Shown one piece after another: positions 1 to 8,573 of a stretch of DNA of 64,000 nucleotides (position 1 is its first letter; each line of letters starts with the position of its first letter). A model generated the notes under the pieces. It made no database searches. It saw nothing but the letters and a program-made list of their open reading frames with translations, and was not told where the DNA came from. This DNA is from Bifidobacterium sp. 7101 (GTDB lineage Bacteria > Actinomycetota > Actinomycetes > Actinomycetales > Bifidobacteriaceae), in assembly GCF_000499285.1 (NCBI RefSeq), contig NZ_AWUN01000002.1, forward strand, positions 434,001 to 498,000, in the 5' to 3' direction. The position numbers were made by a program, and so were the translations under genes.

Positions 1-243
1 GGGCTCCATATCAATGGGCTGGAAGAAGACCGTGCCGATGTTCAAGGGACCCTTCTGCTGATCGTCGGGCGGGATGGGGATCTCTTCAAACCCGGCTCCC
101 TTACCTGCCGAGGATTGGGAGGCACCGGAAGCCTCAGGCGCTGGGGCCTCACGGGTGCCTGACCCGCTGGAGCCGCACCCCGCCAGGGCCAAAGTGCCCG
201 AGAGCACCAGCGCGACCAAGGCGGTCAATTGTCTCTTCTTCAT
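1..243 (-). CDS. P19/Tp34-type iron transport lipoprotein, N-terminal part (runs off the window)
   Basis: Only the first 81 residues are present; the gene continues leftward beyond base 1. Residues 1-23 form a lipoprotein signal peptide: KKR, a hydrophobic stretch, then the lipobox LAGC with the lipidated Cys at position 23. A Ser/Gly/Ala/Glu-rich linker follows, and the visible mature part ends in a segment like IGTVFFQPIDMEP, which resembles the start of the P19/Tp34 periplasmic iron/copper-binding fold. The start ATG overlaps the stop of the upstream FTR1 permease by 4 bases (ATGA), so the two are translationally coupled. Family knowledge: P19-type proteins deliver iron to FTR1 permeases. 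The family call rests on this short segment plus the neighbour, so it is good but not certain. Confidence 0.75.
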   Translation of the reverse strand, partial: MKKRQLTALVALVLSGTLALAGCGSSGSGTREAPAPEASGASQSSAGKGAGFEEIPIPPDDQQKGPLNIGTVFFQPIDMEP

Positions 244-2054
244 GATTGTCCTTCGCTCTTTGGTGTTTGCATGGATGCCGTGACCTGGGAGGGCACAGCC
301 CCTTCGGCGACCTGATCGGCTTCCGCCTGATGGACGGCTGCCGACGGGGACCCGCCGGAGTCCTGATTCGACCGCGATCGCTCCTGCTTGTGCAGGCGGC
401 GGGTCGACACAATTGCCAGCACGACCACGACCAGAGCCGCCAGAATCTGGGCGCCGATGGTCTGCGTGTAGGGATACAGCCCGATCCAGTCGCTGGTGGG
501 CACACCGGGCAGATAGGTGGCCGGCACCAGGTCGCCCTCGATCAGGGCATGGACGCCACCTCCGGCGAAGATGACCACCATGACCGCCATGAGCAGGCTA
601 GTGATGATGAAGAAGGGCCGGATGGGAATCTTGACCGAGGTGAAGCGGATGAGCACAAAAACAATGACCAGGACCACGGCGGCAGCCGCAAAACCGGCCC
701 AGATCTCCCGTGAGCCACCAGGGGCCATGGCAAAGATGGCCTGGTAGAACATGACCGTCTCAGCACCCTCTCTGAAGACCGCCAGGAAGGAGAGCAGGGC
801 CAGGGAGATCACACTGCCCTTGGAGATGGCCGCCACCGTCCGGCTTCGGATGTAGTGGTTCCAGGATTCCACAGAGGACTTGGACAGCATCCAGTTGCTG
901 GTGTAGAGCAACATGAGCATAGCCACCAAGGCCACCACACCCTCCAGGATCTCCTGCTGGGGACCATTCCCGTTGAAGAGCAGGGTGAAGAGCAGGGCCA
1001 CCAGACCGCTGGCCACCAGACCCGCTGCAATGCCCCAGTAGATGTGCCGGACCTTGTCTTTATGGCCGGACTTGACCAGGTAGGCGATGATGGCCGCCAC
1101 CACCAGGATGGCCTCCAGTCCCTCCCTCAGCAGGACTACGAAGGCCTGGCCGAAGGCGGAGGTCAGGAAGGACGTCCACCCATTGACCTGGTCCGCGGCG
1201 CCTCCGTCCAGAATTGCTGCGTCCTCGACCAGCATGCTCTTCAGGTCGTTCACCAGGGTCTTGGCCGGCTTGCCCGCCACCATGGCCATCCGGGTCTCCT
1301 TGAACTGGTACTCGACCTGGGAGACCCTGTTGCCGCTGATGGCGTTCATGACGTTCTTCTCGAAGCCCAGCTTTTCGTAATACTGGTAATAGGCCTTGTT
1401 GACCAGGTCGGATCCCGCCTGGCCCTGTCCCTTGGATGCTTGCGCGAGTGCCTGATCCAGGATGGGCGTCATCTCGTGGGCCACCTGGGTCCAGGTCCGG
1501 TCGCCCTTGCCCTTGTTCCGATGCTTCTTGGCCGCGTCCAGCCTTTGACGGTCCGCCTTAATCTGCTCCTGCTGAGCCTTGGCGTAGGCACGGGGATTGG
1601 CCAGCCCTTGGGTGGCATCCAGCTGGGTGGCCGCAGCGGCCAGATCAGCCTTGAGTTTTTCGCTGCCTTGGGTCAGGGTCTGCCCGGCATCCGGGGCGTA
1701 GGCCTGATTCTGCAGGGCCTGGAACTGCCCGTCCAGTGCGTTGCGCCTGTCCTGCCCCAGGGTCGACTCCACGACCGAGACAAATCCGGAACCCACGTAG
1801 CCCACGTTGTAGGCTCCCATGAATTCCGATGCCGCCCCGGCGCGATCCCCCCTGGCATAGTCCTCACACCCTCGATCCAGCTGATGGGATACGGAACCAG
1901 CCACCTGGGTCCAGCTGTCATAATCCGTGGCTCCGCTCGCCGCCATAGCCGACTGCGGAGTCTGCAGGACCAGGAATATCAGGGCCAAGAGCAGGCATGA
2001 GAGCAGGGAGCCAGCGGTCCTGGCCACTCGTGTCCTGCCGACCTGTGCAACCAT
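240..2054 (-). CDS. FTR1/EfeU-family high-affinity iron permease with large extracytoplasmic N-terminal domain
   Basis: This 604-residue protein has a signal peptide (about 1-39), then a soluble, mostly helical extracytoplasmic region (about 40-290), then a seven-helix membrane domain. Two REXXE iron-binding motifs, the hallmark of FTR1 permeases, are visible: REGLE at 310-314 and REGAE at 428-432. The C-terminal tail (about 552-604) is polar and cytoplasmic or exposed. The start has a clear AAGGAG site. It is longer than E. coli EfeU (about 276 residues) because of the N-terminal domain, as is usual in Gram-positive FTR1 proteins. It is coupled to the downstream P19-type lipoprotein. I looked for a DtxR/IdeR-type iron box upstream and saw no convincing one. 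Confidence 0.93.
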   Translation of the reverse strand: MVAQVGRTRVARTAGSLLSCLLLALIFLVLQTPQSAMAASGATDYDSWTQVAGSVSHQLDRGCEDYARGDRAGAASEFMGAYNVGYVGSGFVSVVESTLGQDRRNALDGQFQALQNQAYAPDAGQTLTQGSEKLKADLAAAATQLDATQGLANPRAYAKAQQEQIKADRQRLDAAKKHRNKGKGDRTWTQVAHEMTPILDQALAQASKGQGQAGSDLVNKAYYQYYEKLGFEKNVMNAISGNRVSQVEYQFKETRMAMVAGKPAKTLVNDLKSMLVEDAAILDGGAADQVNGWTSFLTSAFGQAFVVLLREGLEAILVVAAIIAYLVKSGHKDKVRHIYWGIAAGLVASGLVALLFTLLFNGNGPQQEILEGVVALVAMLMLLYTSNWMLSKSSVESWNHYIRSRTVAAISKGSVISLALLSFLAVFREGAETVMFYQAIFAMAPGGSREIWAGFAAAAVVLVIVFVLIRFTSVKIPIRPFFIITSLLMAVMVVIFAGGGVHALIEGDLVPATYLPGVPTSDWIGLYPYTQTIGAQILAALVVVVLAIVSTRRLHKQERSRSNQDSGGSPSAAVHQAEADQVAEGAVPSQVTASMQTPKSEGQS

Positions 2055-2213
2055 GGGCGATGATCTCCTTCGTCAGTCCCTCGTAATCGAACCTGCGGGA
2101 AACGAAGGCCGATTTGACAACTACCGGAAATCAATCTAGCCCAAGCGCAAGTGGAAAAACAGACTTGTTTATAGCGTTTTGAGGCCATATAATGCGCCGA
2201 CGCTCACAGATGG

Positions 2214-3704
2214 TCAGTCGGTCGACAGCAGTTCACCCTTATGCTTCCACAGGCAGATACCCCCGAATACCAGCAGCCAGACCAATCCCAGTATGGCCGG
2301 ATACCGGGTGTCGGGAGCCAGGAAGAGCGATAGGTAGATCAGGACGAAGAAGGCAATGGCAACGGTTCCGGTCACCCGGTAGGCAGGCATGATGAATCCA
2401 TCGGGCATGAAATCCTTGCTGGTCCTGTAGCGACGGTGAGCAAGCAGGGTCAGGATGTAGATGAAGATGATGACTGCGCTGGAGCAGGAGGTGAACAGAA
2501 CGAAGGTGTCCTCGAAGCCAGGCAGCAGATGCAGCACCGGAGATAAGAGGATCAACACCCCGGACAGGACGATGGCCCGGGCGGGCACCTTGCCGCGGCG
2601 CGAAATCGTATGCAGGCTGCGCATCACTGGAGAGCGGCCGGCGGCGGCCAGCTGGAAGAGATTGCGGCCGGCGGAGTAGATCAGGGAGTTCAGCGAGGAA
2701 CTGGCTGCCGTGATGACCACGAAGAAGACCAGAGCGGCCGCCCAGTCCACCCCGGCGTAACGGAAGACCATGACGAAGGGCGAGGTGAAGCTGCCGTCGG
2801 CGTTGGGGCGGAAGGAGCGCCAGGGCACGATCAGCATGATGGCGACCAGAGCGCCCACGTAGAAGATCAGTACCCTCAGGATGATCTGGTTGATGGCCCT
2901 AGGCAGGACCTTGCGGGGATTCTGGGTCTCGGAGACAGTGACCCCCACAAACTCGATCATCTCGTAGGCGAAGAAGACCATCTGGAAGCTCATGAAGAAG
3001 GCCATCCACCCGTTGGGCGCCAGACTCAGGCCGGTGGTGATGTTGTCCAGACCCGCATGACCGGCCGGGCTGATCCGGTCCTGTCCCGGCATGTGGACGG
3101 CCGGATAGTGGAAGCCCGTGATGACCATGACCACGGCCGTGGCAATCATGGCCAGGATCAGGGTGATCTTGATCATGGAGAACCAAAACTCGGTCTCCCC
3201 GAAAACCCGCACGGCAATCAGGTTGATGCACACCATGGCCGCCAGGAAGCAGAGCTCGATCAGACCCCGCCAGGCGCTCAGATCAATGCCGAAAGTGCCG
3301 AAGAAGGTGACGAAGTAGGTGCCCACAGCAGTCAGCTCGGACATGCCGATCAGGATGAGCACAATCCAGTAGGACCAGCCGGCGAAGGACCCCCATCCCT
3401 GGCCCAGGTAGCGGCTGATGAAGGCGATGAAGGTGTGCTGGACGGGGCTGCGATACATGAGCTCGCCAATGGCCCGCATGAGCAGGTACATGATCACGCC
3501 GACGCCGATGTAGACCAGGATGATGGAGGGCCCGGTCAGGGCTATGGACTTGCCCGACCCCAGGAAGAGCCCGGTGCCGATGGTGCCGCCGATGGCGATG
3601 AACTGTACATGCCGGTTGCTCAGACCGCGTTCCATGCCGTCGCCTGCCGAGGCGCTGTCACCTTGATTCTGCTGTGCCAAAGGGCCATTGCCCGTACGGT
3701 TCAT
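2214..3704 (-). CDS. APC-superfamily amino acid permease
   Basis: The protein has 496 residues and about 12 transmembrane helices. The diagnostic first-helix motif IGGTIGTGLFLGSG follows a polar cytoplasmic N terminus, and GETEFWFSMIKI lies in the mid region, as in the amino acid transporter (AAT) family. The start at 3704 was chosen over an in-frame ATG eight codons upstream because a strong AAGGAGG lies 9 bases before it. The substrate cannot be read from sequence; AAT members move aromatic, basic or small neutral amino acids with protons. It is divergent from the next permease gene across about 305 bases. Confidence 0.9.
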   Translation of the reverse strand: MNRTGNGPLAQQNQGDSASAGDGMERGLSNRHVQFIAIGGTIGTGLFLGSGKSIALTGPSIILVYIGVGVIMYLLMRAIGELMYRSPVQHTFIAFISRYLGQGWGSFAGWSYWIVLILIGMSELTAVGTYFVTFFGTFGIDLSAWRGLIELCFLAAMVCINLIAVRVFGETEFWFSMIKITLILAMIATAVVMVITGFHYPAVHMPGQDRISPAGHAGLDNITTGLSLAPNGWMAFFMSFQMVFFAYEMIEFVGVTVSETQNPRKVLPRAINQIILRVLIFYVGALVAIMLIVPWRSFRPNADGSFTSPFVMVFRYAGVDWAAALVFFVVITAASSSLNSLIYSAGRNLFQLAAAGRSPVMRSLHTISRRGKVPARAIVLSGVLILLSPVLHLLPGFEDTFVLFTSCSSAVIIFIYILTLLAHRRYRTSKDFMPDGFIMPAYRVTGTVAIAFFVLIYLSLFLAPDTRYPAILGLVWLLVFGGICLWKHKGELLSTD

Positions 3705-4009
3705 GCGACTGCACCTCCTTGTCTTCACAACCCATTAATCATCGCCGTCCAGGAAGGGACATCCCATCGAGGCCGGTAGGTCAGCAATACCACAGAGGTG
3801 CCGATAACCGGGAGCGGACGGGAGGCACCGACGCCCATGGTAGGGCCTGGCGGTCACCATTCGGTGAATTGACTGTCTCATATGGCGGACGCCTTTATTC
3901 CACAATGCAAAGGGATGGTCATTCTGCTCGGGTCGGCTCCTATAGGGTTGGCCCTGTCAGCCGGCAACATTCAGCTGGCAACTACCACCACCTAAGGAAT
4001 GACATCCCC
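3705..4009. other. Divergent intergenic region between two amino acid permease genes
   Basis: No gene is seen in these 305 bases. They hold the ribosome-binding site of the leftward permease (near 3712-3718) and that of the rightward one (AAGGA at 3994-3998). A TTGACT box near 3869 could be a -35 element for the rightward gene, but no good -10 lies at the right spacing. A short direct repeat (TCAGC, C or T, GGCAAC) occurs twice near 3958-3983. It could be a regulator-binding site; this is weak. Confidence 0.4.
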
Positions 4010-5473
4010 ATGGATCAACCCAAGGAGTCGCAGGGCAAGGACCTGCGCAAAACCCTGAAGAACAGGCACATCCAGCTCATCTCGCTGGGCGGCGCCATCG
4101 GAACGGGACTCTTCTACGGGTCCGGGGAATCCATCTCATTGGCTGGGCCGGCCATCATCATCGCCTATCTGATAGGCGGTCTGGCCATCTTCATGATCGT
4201 CAGGGCCATGAGCGAAATGAGCGTGGAAGACCCCAAGTCCGGCGCCTTCAGCTACTACGCCACCCGCTACTGGTCCAAGCGGGCAGGTTTCGTTTCAGGG
4301 TGGAACTACTGGATGAACTATGTGCTGGTATCCATGGTCGAACTGTCCGTGGTGGGCACCTTCGTCAACTTCTGGTTCCCGGCAATCCCCGCCTGGGTCT
4401 CCGCAGCCTTCTTCCTGGTGGTCATCACGGCCGCCAATCTGATGGGAGTCAGCAAGTTCGGCGAGTTCGAGTTCTGGTTCGCCATCATCAAGATCGCAGC
4501 CATCGTCGCCATGATCATCGGCGGACTGGCCGTCGTGGTCATGGCACTGCCCACAGCCAACGGACTGCGGGCCTCCTTTGCCAACTGGTTCACCGTGGGC
4601 GGCGGATTCCTGCCCAACGGACTCATGCGTCGCGGGGCCAATGGCCAGTGGACCGGTCTGCTCATGTCGCTGGCGGTGGTCATGTTCAGCTTCGGCGGCA
4701 CGGAACTCATCGGCATCACCGCCGGAGAGGCCTCCGATCCCCGTCGGACCATCCCCAAGGCCACCAACGCCATCATCTGGAGAATCCTGGTCTTCTACAT
4801 CCTGACGCTTGGGGTGATCATGGCCGTGGTCCCCTGGAATGCCATCGGCAAGCCCAACGCCCAGGGCATGGTCGTCAGCCCCTTCGTCCAGATCTTCGAC
4901 TCGGTGGGAGTCCACGCAGCCGCAGGCATCCTCAACTTCGTCTGCCTGACAGCGGTCATGAGCGTCTACAATTCTGCCCTCTACTCCAACTCCCGCATGC
5001 TCTTCTCCCTGGCCCGGCAGGGCAATGCCCCCAAGTACCTGGGGAAGCTTTCCAAGGGAGGGGTGCCCTACGCAGGAGTGCTGACCTCGGCCTGCATCAT
5101 CGCCCTGGCCGTGGTCGTGGTCTTCCTCTGGCCGCAGTTCGCCTTCAACTACCTGATGAGCATCGCCACAATCTCGGCAATCATCAACTGGTCCATGATC
5201 ATGGTGACCGAGATGCTCTTCCGGCGTGCTGTTGCCCGCGGCGAGGGACCCGGCGACCTGGCGGGCAAGACCGGCGAAAGCGCTCTGAACGCCCTGCACT
5301 TCAAGCTGCCCTTTGCCCGGGTGACCCCCTGGGCGGTCCTGGCCTTCCTGGCCATGATCGTGGTGCTCATGTGCTTCTCGTCCAGCTACCGGGTGGCCGT
5401 CATCGCCGGGCCCATCTGGCTGATCGTCCTCCTGGTGGCCTACCAGCTGACCCAGCGGCGAGCGCGGCAGTAG
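4010..5473 (+). CDS. APC-superfamily amino acid permease (AAT family)
   Basis: The protein has 487 residues with about 12 membrane helices. It carries the AAT first-helix motif LGGAIGTGLFYGSG and the conserved GEFEFWFAIIKI segment. The start at ATG 4010 is favoured because the homologous cytoplasmic N terminus begins there (DQPKESQGKDLRKTLKNRHIQL) and an AAGGA lies upstream; the open frame extends further 5' without family resemblance. It is likely a proton-coupled amino acid importer; the substrate is unknown. It converges with the dehydrogenase gene with only 16 bases between the stop codons and no visible terminator. Confidence 0.9.
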   Translation: MDQPKESQGKDLRKTLKNRHIQLISLGGAIGTGLFYGSGESISLAGPAIIIAYLIGGLAIFMIVRAMSEMSVEDPKSGAFSYYATRYWSKRAGFVSGWNYWMNYVLVSMVELSVVGTFVNFWFPAIPAWVSAAFFLVVITAANLMGVSKFGEFEFWFAIIKIAAIVAMIIGGLAVVVMALPTANGLRASFANWFTVGGGFLPNGLMRRGANGQWTGLLMSLAVVMFSFGGTELIGITAGEASDPRRTIPKATNAIIWRILVFYILTLGVIMAVVPWNAIGKPNAQGMVVSPFVQIFDSVGVHAAAGILNFVCLTAVMSVYNSALYSNSRMLFSLARQGNAPKYLGKLSKGGVPYAGVLTSACIIALAVVVVFLWPQFAFNYLMSIATISAIINWSMIMVTEMLFRRAVARGEGPGDLAGKTGESALNALHFKLPFARVTPWAVLAFLAMIVVLMCFSSSYRVAVIAGPIWLIVLLVAYQLTQRRARQ

Positions 5474-5489
5474 ATATAAACGGGAGAGT

Positions 5490-6446
5490 TCAGCGTTCCT
5501 CCTCCTTTTTGCGGTCCGCGACCAGCGCTTCCAGCAGTCGCCGGTCGCGGTCGGCGATCATGGCCTGGCTCTCGGCACCCTGCCAGGAATAGAACCCCTG
5601 GCCGCTCTTGGCACCCAGCTGCCCTGCTTGAACCTTGGCCTTCAAGATCGGGTCCTCGCCGGGACGGTTGTCCAAATCGTCGTAGAGGTACTTGGAGATA
5701 TTGTCGAAGACATCCAATCCTCCCAGATCAGCGCTGGCAATGGGTCCAAGGATGCTCCACCGCCGACCCAGGCTGTAGGTGACAATCTCGTCGACGGCCT
5801 GCGGAGTGGCGATGCCGCGTTCCACGATATTCAGGCACTCCCGAATGACAGCCGCCTGGATACGGTTGCCTACGAATCCGAGTGATTCCGTGGACAGCGC
5901 CACAGCATGCTTGCCGATGCGGTTCATGAGCTCGACCGCGGTATCCACTACTCCCTGATCAGTGTCCGCAGCAGGCACCACCTCGACCAGGGGCATGAGC
6001 TGGGCGGGATTCCAGAAGTGGGCTACCAGGAATCGCTGGGGATGTTGCAGTACCGAGGCGATCTCAGTGGGCCCTAATCCCGAGGTATTGGTAGCCAGAA
6101 TGGCCTGCTCGCCAACTATGGTCTCCACCTGCTGCCAAACCTGGTGCTTGACATCCATGTCTTCCAAGACGGATTCGATGACAAAATCGGCATCAGCCAG
6201 AATGCCGTAATCAGTGTCCTCCTGAATCCGATCCAGCACGCTCTCCCTCTGATCCCGGGGAATCAGCCCGGCACCGATAAAGGTATCCAGATCATGCTCA
6301 ATCAGTCCTCTCCCACGGTCCGGGGCCTGCCGACTGGAGTCCACCAGCCGGACCGGATACCCGCGCATGGCGAACTGGAGCGCCGTGGCATGCCCCATGG
6401 TGCCCGCCCCGATATTGCCGATTACCTTGATGTCGTCGACCTTCAT
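5490..6446 (-). CDS. 3-hydroxyacyl-CoA dehydrogenase family protein
   Basis: The protein has 318 residues, the usual length for short 3-hydroxybutyryl-CoA dehydrogenases. The NAD-binding Rossmann loop GAGTMG is at 13-18. Candidate catalytic residues in family positions are Ser122 (NTSG), His143 (AHFWNP), Glu155 (PLVEVV) and Asn194 (GFVGNRI). The C-terminal dimer domain ends with GAKSGQGFYSW. Family members oxidise L-3-hydroxyacyl-CoA or related 3-hydroxy acids (for example L-gulonate) using NAD. No thiolase, crotonase or acyl-CoA ligase lies nearby, so a role in beta-oxidation is doubtful and a hydroxy-acid substrate is possible. An AGAAGG-type ribosome site precedes the ATG. Confidence 0.88.
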   Translation of the reverse strand: MKVDDIKVIGNIGAGTMGHATALQFAMRGYPVRLVDSSRQAPDRGRGLIEHDLDTFIGAGLIPRDQRESVLDRIQEDTDYGILADADFVIESVLEDMDVKHQVWQQVETIVGEQAILATNTSGLGPTEIASVLQHPQRFLVAHFWNPAQLMPLVEVVPAADTDQGVVDTAVELMNRIGKHAVALSTESLGFVGNRIQAAVIRECLNIVERGIATPQAVDEIVTYSLGRRWSILGPIASADLGGLDVFDNISKYLYDDLDNRPGEDPILKAKVQAGQLGAKSGQGFYSWQGAESQAMIADRDRRLLEALVADRKKEEER

Positions 6447-6893
6447 CAGTCACTGCCTTCTTTCCTAACGAATTCACGCCCATCCTACGCGGTCAATCGG
6501 CGCAGCCGGGACTTCCAGTAGAGCCATACATTGCAAGATTTTCCTATCGATCATTGGAGACGACGGAAGCCGTTCGGACCTTGTCTGAGAATCCCTCTAT
6601 GCTGGCCCGTAATTGCAAAACCACTGAAGAGGTCGCCGAACCTATCAGTAACCGGGAACAGACAGTGCGGTGTCGCCCATTCCCGGCGAAAGGAGGTCCG
6701 GCCGAAACGGTGCGGATCCGCCCATCCGTCCCGTTGGGCCCGGGTCGAACAGGTCCGGGACTGTCGCAACCCCATGTTGCGGAGCGCTATGTGCAGTGTC
6801 ACGGACAGGCAATACGTCTGAATTCCGCCTGAGCGGAACCGGCCGGAACCATCGTCATAGGGCTCTCAGGTCAGTTCGAGGAGAAGAGCAGTC
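6447..6893. other. Intergenic region, 447 bases
   Basis: No convincing gene. It separates the leftward dehydrogenase from the rightward permease. A 6-bp hairpin (CGCAAC / GTTGCG, 6765-6781) and a GCGGATCCGC palindrome near 6712 are seen. An AAAGGAGG near 6688 resembles a ribosome-binding site but has no credible reading frame behind it. The promoter of the permease must lie here but I could not place it confidently. Confidence 0.4.
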
Positions 6894-8369
6894 ATGGCGA
6901 CCAGGCAGGGCGGAAAGGCCAGTCCCTCCGCATCCACCGACCGGGTCCAACGCAACCTCAAGACCCGCCACGTCACCATGATCGCCCTGGGCGGCTGCAT
7001 CGGCACCGGCCTGTTCATGACCTCCGGTTCCACCATCGCCAAGGCCGGACCGGGAGGCGCGCTGGTGGCCTACGCGGCCATGGGCCTCATGGTCTACTTC
7101 CTGATGACCAGCCTGGGCGAGCTGGCCACCCACCTGCCCACTTCCGGCTCCTTTGCCGCCTACAACGCCCGCTATGTGGATCCGGCCCTGGGCTTCGCCA
7201 TGGGTTGGAACTACTGGCTGAACTGGGCCATCACCGTGGCTGTGGACATCTCCACCGCAGCCCTGTTGATCCAGTACTGGCTGCCACACACTCCCGGCTG
7301 GGTCTGGAGCCTGCTGGTCCTGGTGACTATCTTTCTGATCAACGCCCTGACCGTGTCGACCTTTGGCGAGACCGAGTTCTGGCTCTCCCTGATCAAGGTG
7401 GTTACGGTGATCGTCTTCCTGGTCATCGGTCTGGCCATGATCTGTGGAATCATGTTCCGCCCAGCCGTGGGCCTGGGCAATTTCACCTACAAGGACGCCC
7501 CCTTCGTGGGAGGATTCCCCGCCATCCTCAACGTCTTTCTGATTGCAGGCTTCTCCTTTCAAGGCACCGAGCTGATCGGAGTCACGGCCGGCGAATCCAA
7601 GGACCCGGCCCGGGCCGTTCCCAAGGCCATCAACGACGTCTTCTGGCGGATCCTGCTCTTCTATATCCTGTCCATCTTCGTCATCGCCGCGCTGATCCCC
7701 TACACCAGCCCCAATCTGCTCAGCTCCGCCCAGGGAGACATCGCCATGTCGCCCTTCACCCTGGTCTTCCAGCGGGTAGGCCTGGCCTCGGCAGCCAGCG
7801 TCATGAACGCCATCATCCTGACCTCGGTCCTATCGTCCGCCAACTCGGGGGTCTACGCCTCAACCCGGATGCTCTACGCCCTTGCCAAGGACCATTACGC
7901 CCCGGCCTTCTTCGGGCACACCACCCGACACGGCATCCCCATGGCCTCGCTGGTCGCCACTCTGGTGGTCTCCCTGGCCACCTTCGCCGCCAGCATCTTC
8001 GGCCAGCGTATCTACATGTGGCTGGTGGCCGCCTCGGGACTGACCGGATTCATCGTCTGGATCGGCATCGCCCTCAGCCACTATCGCTTCCGCCGCGCCT
8101 GGGTGGTCCAGGGCCACCGGGTTGAGGAGCTGCGCTACCACGCCAAGCTCTTCCCCTTGGGGCCTATTCTGGCTCTGATCCTATGCATCATCGTCATCGG
8201 CGGGCAAAACCTCGAAGCCTTCGTCAACTGGAACTGGCAGGAGATTGGCGTCACCTACATCAGTGTGCCCCTGGTGCTTGCGCTCTACCTGGGCTACAAG
8301 ATCCGTTACCATACCCGGATCGTGCCCCTGGAGACGATGGATTTGAGCGGAGATCCGGAATCGCTATGA
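6894..8369 (+). CDS. LysP-like amino acid permease, first of a tandem pair
   Basis: This is a 491-residue APC/AAT transporter with about 12 helices. The N-terminal motif RNLKTRHVTMIALGGCIGTGLF resembles lysine-specific permeases of the LysP type, and FGETEFWLSLIKV is conserved. A GAGGAGA site precedes the ATG. It is very similar over its whole length to the next gene, so the two look like a tandem duplication. Lysine or another basic amino acid is the likely substrate from family resemblance, not proven. Confidence 0.9.
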   Translation: MATRQGGKASPSASTDRVQRNLKTRHVTMIALGGCIGTGLFMTSGSTIAKAGPGGALVAYAAMGLMVYFLMTSLGELATHLPTSGSFAAYNARYVDPALGFAMGWNYWLNWAITVAVDISTAALLIQYWLPHTPGWVWSLLVLVTIFLINALTVSTFGETEFWLSLIKVVTVIVFLVIGLAMICGIMFRPAVGLGNFTYKDAPFVGGFPAILNVFLIAGFSFQGTELIGVTAGESKDPARAVPKAINDVFWRILLFYILSIFVIAALIPYTSPNLLSSAQGDIAMSPFTLVFQRVGLASAASVMNAIILTSVLSSANSGVYASTRMLYALAKDHYAPAFFGHTTRHGIPMASLVATLVVSLATFAASIFGQRIYMWLVAASGLTGFIVWIGIALSHYRFRRAWVVQGHRVEELRYHAKLFPLGPILALILCIIVIGGQNLEAFVNWNWQEIGVTYISVPLVLALYLGYKIRYHTRIVPLETMDLSGDPESL

Positions 8370-8573
8370 AAGATTTGCCAGCTAACATGACACATTGTGA
8401 CCACGGGAGCCGAAAGGCCATACCAATGGCATAGACTCCCTAAGCGTTCGAGGACCGGCTCAAGGACCCGGCCATATGGACCTATTCCGGCATCCAGCCG
8501 GCATATCAGGAATCGCAATTTCAGTACGACCCCGGACTCCCCGGTGCGTCGCCCAGCCAAAAGGAGGAGGATC

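Noticed and set aside
855-2000. Plus-strand frame opposite the FTR1 permease
   Set aside because: Shadow of the permease; no start signal and no recognisable domain.
2055-2213. An iron-regulator (DtxR/IdeR) box upstream of the iron permease
   Set aside because: No 19-base palindrome resembling the consensus was found.
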